DNA from: Sphaerolaimus hirsutus | Lineage: Eukaryota; Nematoda; Chromadorea; Monhysterida; Sphaerolaimidae | Reading direction: 5' to 3' | Length of the DNA stretch: 64,000 bases | Assembly: GCA_964036195.1 (NCBI GenBank) | Contig: OZ038450.1 | Span: forward strand, 2,420,701 to 2,484,700 | Part shown: one piece after another, positions 59,895 through 64,000 of the stretch | Layout: the number at the start of each line of letters is the position of its first letter | Numbering within the stretch: position 1 is the stretch's first letter | Made by a program: the position numbers and the translations under genes | The notes under the pieces: generated by a model | Told to the model about the DNA's origin: nothing | What the model saw: only the letters and a program-made list of their open reading frames with translations | Databases searched by the model: none

Positions 59895-62018
59895 CTGCGG
59901 GTTGTGTTATGGGAACGTGATCATGTGATTTATTTAAATTATGTTTATGTGCTGTGTCTATGGCGTACCTAGGAGCAGCCCCGCACCCTGCAAAGTTAGG
60001 AGTAAAGTGTCACATGTCATGTAAATGTTTTTTGTGCTGATCATTTTATATGTTGCATGACTTTGACAAATTTGTATGAAATTTGACATGACGTTCGACA
60101 CTTTACAGGGTGCGAGCCTGCCAGCTGGCGGCATCCGTTGCTAGCATTCGAAAAAATCATCGATTTTTTGGAAAATATATATAAATATATCACTTCAATA
60201 TTGGAAAAAATATAAATATATATAAATCACTCTAGGTCTCCAGAAAATATAATTAAATTACTGAAAAAATAACTCTAAGCTCAAAAAAAATCTAAAATCA
60301 CTTGCGCTTTATTTCAATTTCAAGCAATATTCTAGGCTTTATTTACCATTTGCAAGCACAAAAAATGTACTCTAAGATACCACAGTCCATTTATTATCAT
60401 TCCACAAGCAGTATTCATTTATACAGTATTTTACAAGTGAAAACATCAAGCAAATATCACAGAAAAATCCAACCTGCAGTTCAACCTCAATGCAAACTTC
60501 AAAAATATTTTGCCCTGCAAATATTTAGCTCTCAACCTATAGCGCCTGGTTGTGGCAATGGATGTTTGACTAAATAGGTGCTCATGCTCAGCACTTTTTC
60601 ATTGGTGATGTGCTGTGAAAACTCATCTTTGGGCACATGGCTACATTTTGGCAACATTGTGATGACACTAGTGGCTCTGGTGACACCATGGTGACAGTTT
60701 TCCACAGTTGTTCCCAATATTTGACAACAGCCGACATTGTTGCATGTCACCAAGCATTGTTAGTTTTCAAAAATGGTAAACTGAGCTTGCAATCACTGTA
60801 GAAAAATTCTGATCACATCAAATAGGTATTTTTTGATTTAAAGTCATGTTCTATTTCAGAAAAGTATGTTAAAAGATAGAGAGATGTTTTATACCTTAAA
60901 CATAACCATAGAATTCATAGCAGGATGCCATAAATAAAAAGTTACTAAAACAGTTTACATTTTTGTCACATACAAAATGAAAACTAACTGTGCTGACCGT
61001 GGCAAAGTGGATGGATAAAGAAATACAGAGAATTGATAATTAGGTTTATATTCGCACATTTACTTATTTGCACTATTTTACATTTTATGCACTATATTAT
61101 TTATCCATGGAGAATATTCGATTAGGAAAATGTTCTATAAGTTATTGATAAGTTTATGAGGAATGTTTAGGTTAAAAGGTCAAATAAGTTGTTATTAGGT
61201 GTATTAATATAAAATTAGGCTCATTCAACTCGCCGTAATTTTCTGATCATGATTATATATACATTTGCATAGTTTACTTGCAGTTTACAAAAGTCAAATC
61301 TTGTAATTATTTACGTACCGCGTAATTATCTAGGCCAGCGTCCTAATAGAGAAATGGTGCCCTGCGTGCAACTAGCATTTACTTTACGAAGCCCTTCGCA
61401 TAGGTATAATTGTTATAACCCTGTTCACAACTATTTATATTTACTTAATAATTATAATACTTTGCTCAAGCTGAATATATTATAGACCCTGCTCAATTAA
61501 TATACCCATTTACCTCGAATAAGTCCCAATTTGCCAATTATGAAATATACGTTTCCAGGAAGTGATTATTATTATATCGAATATACCCTGCTCTATTTAT
61601 GTCATTAGGAACATTTACACTACTATTTACAGTTTCAAACCCTAATTTATTAGTTCCAATGTGCGTCAATGTTTTCTGACAAATTGAAGCAAATTAGTAA
61701 ATCGGCCGAGTTTGCCGACTTCGCGCCTCTCAAGATTAATAGTTTTTCCATTAGCCCAATTGGTACCTGGTATTTCTTTACCATAATTGTTTGAATGTAT
61801 GCACGCGCGGTATAAGGCAACTGTTTCGGTTAGATGTGTTTATTTGTTGCATTTATGTCTTATTTGTGCATTTGTATTAGGAAATTACTGTAACTGTTTT
61901 TCTATACATGATTTCCGTGTCTTAGCTACTTTGAGAGTTTTTACTTCAGTCTGCGGACCCACCCCAAGTGAACAAAATAAGCTAGCGATAGAAACTTCGA
62001 CTAGGAAGCTCGCTAGGC

Positions 62019-64000
62019 TTTGCGCTTTTGTAACACGCTGTATCTGATCGAAATAAAGTACCTGAAACAATTTCGAACCCCTTTCAACACGCAACCACGA
62101 TATAAACTCAACTTGGCTGTCGACAAGTGGACGTTCGGCAACAACGGGAAATCAACCACTCTAAAGGCCGTTTCTCACTACGGTCTTGAAGCAGCCGGAT
62201 TCGGTGGTAGAAGACGCTGACTTCGGTGGCTTCATCACATGGCGCAGCGAGCAGGGTGATTGCATGACATTGTGCTATCACCAAGCCGGAACGGACATTG
62301 TGCGGCAGTTGGCAGAACTTCAAAAGTCCTGCTGAACATCAATTTGGCCTTGGCTGAGCGTTGGCTGTTGATTTGCAGACAGCATTGTGCCAAAGTCACG
62401 GCACTCCTGTCTACATCCTGGGAGCGGTTCTACGCTCACGCGCGGAGGACACTGGAGTTCTGACAAGCCTGTCAGGATTTCAGGCAGCTTTCACCAGTGT
62501 TCTGGCAAGGTGCTAGACGCTGGGCGGCACCGGCATTTGACAAGGAGTCATTGTCGGACGGTGGTCAAACTTTCGCTGGACGTTCCTGGACATCTGGACT
62601 CCAGTGACCGCTCGCACGTCCTTCCTATGCCAAGGGAGGGTGACCTGACGGAGACAGGATCGCCACAGAGCCACGCTAGTCAAAGGGCTGTTTTTTGGGC
62701 ATTCGCGGAGGTCCCTCGCTCCACTGGGTAAGAGTGGACTCATACCTCGGAAGTGCAAAAGTAGGGGTATCAGTGTACAAAGGGCTGTAGCTGACAGAGG
62801 GCTGTAGCTGACAGAGAGTGGATTTGAAAACCAAGTATTAGGATACTTGGTAGCGTGTAGGAGCTTTGCGGAGCTCCCATCAAATATACACGCTGTGCCT
62901 GCTCGGTACCATCAGATCAGACAGCACAAAAGTGCCAGAATACTGCATTGCACAGGCGCAATTGCAGAGCAGTGTACAGAAACACTGCCCAGAATCAGGA
63001 AGTGCACCAGAGTGCACAGAAACGTGTCACAGGTGACACGGCAAGCGCAGCACTGCGCACAGCGGCACAGGAGCCGCTCAGGAAAGCAAGTGGCCGGCGT
63101 GGTCACAAGGCACACAGGTGTGCCAGAAAGAGCGCCAGAGCGCTCAGAAAGAGTGTGTACGGACCCCTTTGGGCGCACACTGCTGGGCAAATAAATTGTT
63201 TATTGTCCAGGTGGATTTGACCGGTGTGTTGAAGTCAACGCGTGTAAACAATCACGTCAGGGGCTTTAGGAACACACCTGGTGCCAGTGCAGTAAAGGTC
63301 AACGCGTGAGAACACGTCAGGGGCCTGTAGGACTGCATTGGTATTGTGCGAAGCACAACAAATCCGTGGTGCACAGAGCACTGCACAGAGAGACGCAGAG
63401 AAGCGTCCCAAGCGTCACAGGCGACGCACTATAAAGAGAAACAGTGAAGGAAAATTCATCAGCAAAAATGGTTTCACCAACGGGTCACATCAGAAAGACC
63501 CTGGGGCCAGCAAAGCACAGGGTGGAAAGCAGATTGGCAAGAGAATTTGCCAAATATGACCTGGAACTATTTGCGGAAGCATCAAAGGAAGATAAGAGAA
63601 CAGAGATGAGAAGAGTGATTGCATCTGTCAAACAGGAGGGTGCAAAATTGGAAAGTGCAATGAATGCAGTGAAAACTCAATTTGACGCATGGAGGGATAT
63701 CGTCAAGGACATTGATGAACCCGACCAGATGGAACAAGAACAGAAGATATACCAAGACTCATATGAGGAATATGCAAATATGTCAGACTTGGTGACACAG
63801 AAAGTTGTAGCCATGAATGTGTACATCGAAGAGTTGCAAGACATGATCCAGCAACAGAGCGGAAATACCATGTATGAAGTCAATACAGCATTCATACAGC
63901 AGATGGCTGCCCAGATGGCTCTGACAGCTCAGGGAGCTGCTCCGGGAGCCAGTTCAACCAATGCAACCACAGCAAAGAGCGTCAAATTACAGAAACTGGA
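62019..64000 (+). mobile_element. BEL/Pao-type retrotransposon: leader plus start of gag (left limit uncertain)
   Basis: About 1.4 kb of moderately GC-rich sequence with a texture unlike the AT-rich DNA to its left leads directly into the gag frame. Candidate LTR-type signals are an AATAAA at about 62052 and another at about 63190. A perfect 9-bp hairpin (ACCAAGTAT / ATACTTGGT) lies at 62830-62851. Two tandem copies of GGGCTGTAGCTGACAGA lie just before it, and an imperfect pair of GTCAACGCGTG...CACGTCAGGGGC segments lies further on. The 3' LTR is outside the window, so LTR ends and the primer-binding site cannot be fixed. Confidence 0.5.
63468..64000 (+). CDS. BEL/Pao-type LTR retrotransposon gag, N-terminal part (runs off the window)
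   Basis: One reading frame opens at ATG 63468 (sequence AAAAATGG) and stays open to the window end, at least 177 codons. The product is strongly helical and charged, with a coiled-coil-like stretch (KQEGAKLESAMNAVKTQFDA) followed by Gln/Met-rich and Ala/Ser/Thr-rich linkers. Its last visible residues, SVKLQKLE, match the start of the V-x-L-x-K-L-x-L-P-x-F-x-G signature of the gag region in animal BEL/Pao elements (DUF1759-type). The codon pattern is AT-richer than in the MSP exons. The leader upstream is at about 62000-63467. Protease, reverse transcriptase and integrase would lie beyond the edge, so intactness cannot be judged. Confidence 0.75.
   Translation, partial: MVSPTGHIRKTLGPAKHRVESRLAREFAKYDLELFAEASKEDKRTEMRRVIASVKQEGAKLESAMNAVKTQFDAWRDIVKDIDEPDQMEQEQKIYQDSYEEYANMSDLVTQKVVAMNVYIEELQDMIQQQSGNTMYEVNTAFIQQMAAQMALTAQGAAPGASSTNATTAKSVKLQKL

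Larger units (their letters stand above)
34571..63438 (+). repeat. 28,868-bp tandem duplication, unit 2
   Basis: Second copy of 5697-34564; add 28,874 to any unit 1 coordinate to obtain the unit 2 coordinate. Minor repeats listed only for unit 1 (for example the 9898-9946 hairpin, the AAC microsatellite at 8236-8278 and intronic miniature elements) recur here. To its right the retrotransposon continues intact into gag, so this unit keeps the original right flank, whereas unit 1 keeps the original left flank. Confidence 0.95.

Noticed and set aside
63677-63895. Minus-strand 72-codon frame at the right edge
   Set aside because: Antisense to the gag frame, which is longer and has a recognisable gag signature.

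Overview
The window looks like repeat-rich nuclear DNA of an invertebrate animal, most likely a nematode. Short GC-rich exons with clean GT...AG boundaries sit in long AT-rich introns crowded with palindromic transposon derivatives. The main gene encodes an N-terminal Major Sperm Protein (MSP) domain, and the right edge holds the start of a BEL/Pao-type LTR retrotransposon gag, a group confined to animals. No rRNA, bacterial operon or CRISPR array was seen. Products are read by eye from spliced translations, so family names rest on motif recognition and not on a search. || Layout. (1) 1-5696: upstream region and exons 1-4 of MSP-gene copy A. (2) 5697-34564: a 28,868-bp unit holding exons 5-8 of copy A, two exons of a type II DNA topoisomerase in frame behind them, about 10 kb of satellites and miniature transposons, the complete 11-exon MSP-gene copy B (22357-28500), the last three exons of an unrecognised minus-strand gene (29379-31020), and an AT-rich stretch running into a BEL/Pao leader. 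(3) 34565-34570: a 6-bp filler, TGGTTT. (4) 34571-63438: the same 28,868-bp unit again, at a constant offset of +28,874, with no difference seen. (5) 63439-64000: continuation of the retrotransposon into its gag reading frame, which runs off the window. || Two ages of duplication are visible. An older one made MSP copies A and B: position 1 corresponds to 19923, exons are nearly identical, and introns differ by indels and private transposon insertions. The A/B comparison supplies empty sites that define two insertions exactly: a hAT element with 8-bp target duplications and a G-rich TA-target element. The second duplication is the perfect 28.9-kb tandem copy. Its left end lies in the apex of a 1.1-kb palindromic element and its right end 30 bp before the gag start codon. 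It is either extremely recent or an assembly product. || The observations I rate highest are: (i) two introns of the MSP gene that consist almost wholly of one miniature inverted-repeat family, so that the element termini carry or abut the splice sites (introner-like behaviour); (ii) the perfect tandem duplication and the anatomy of its breakpoints; (iii) the phase-compatible juxtaposition of MSP exons 1-8 with topoisomerase II exons.
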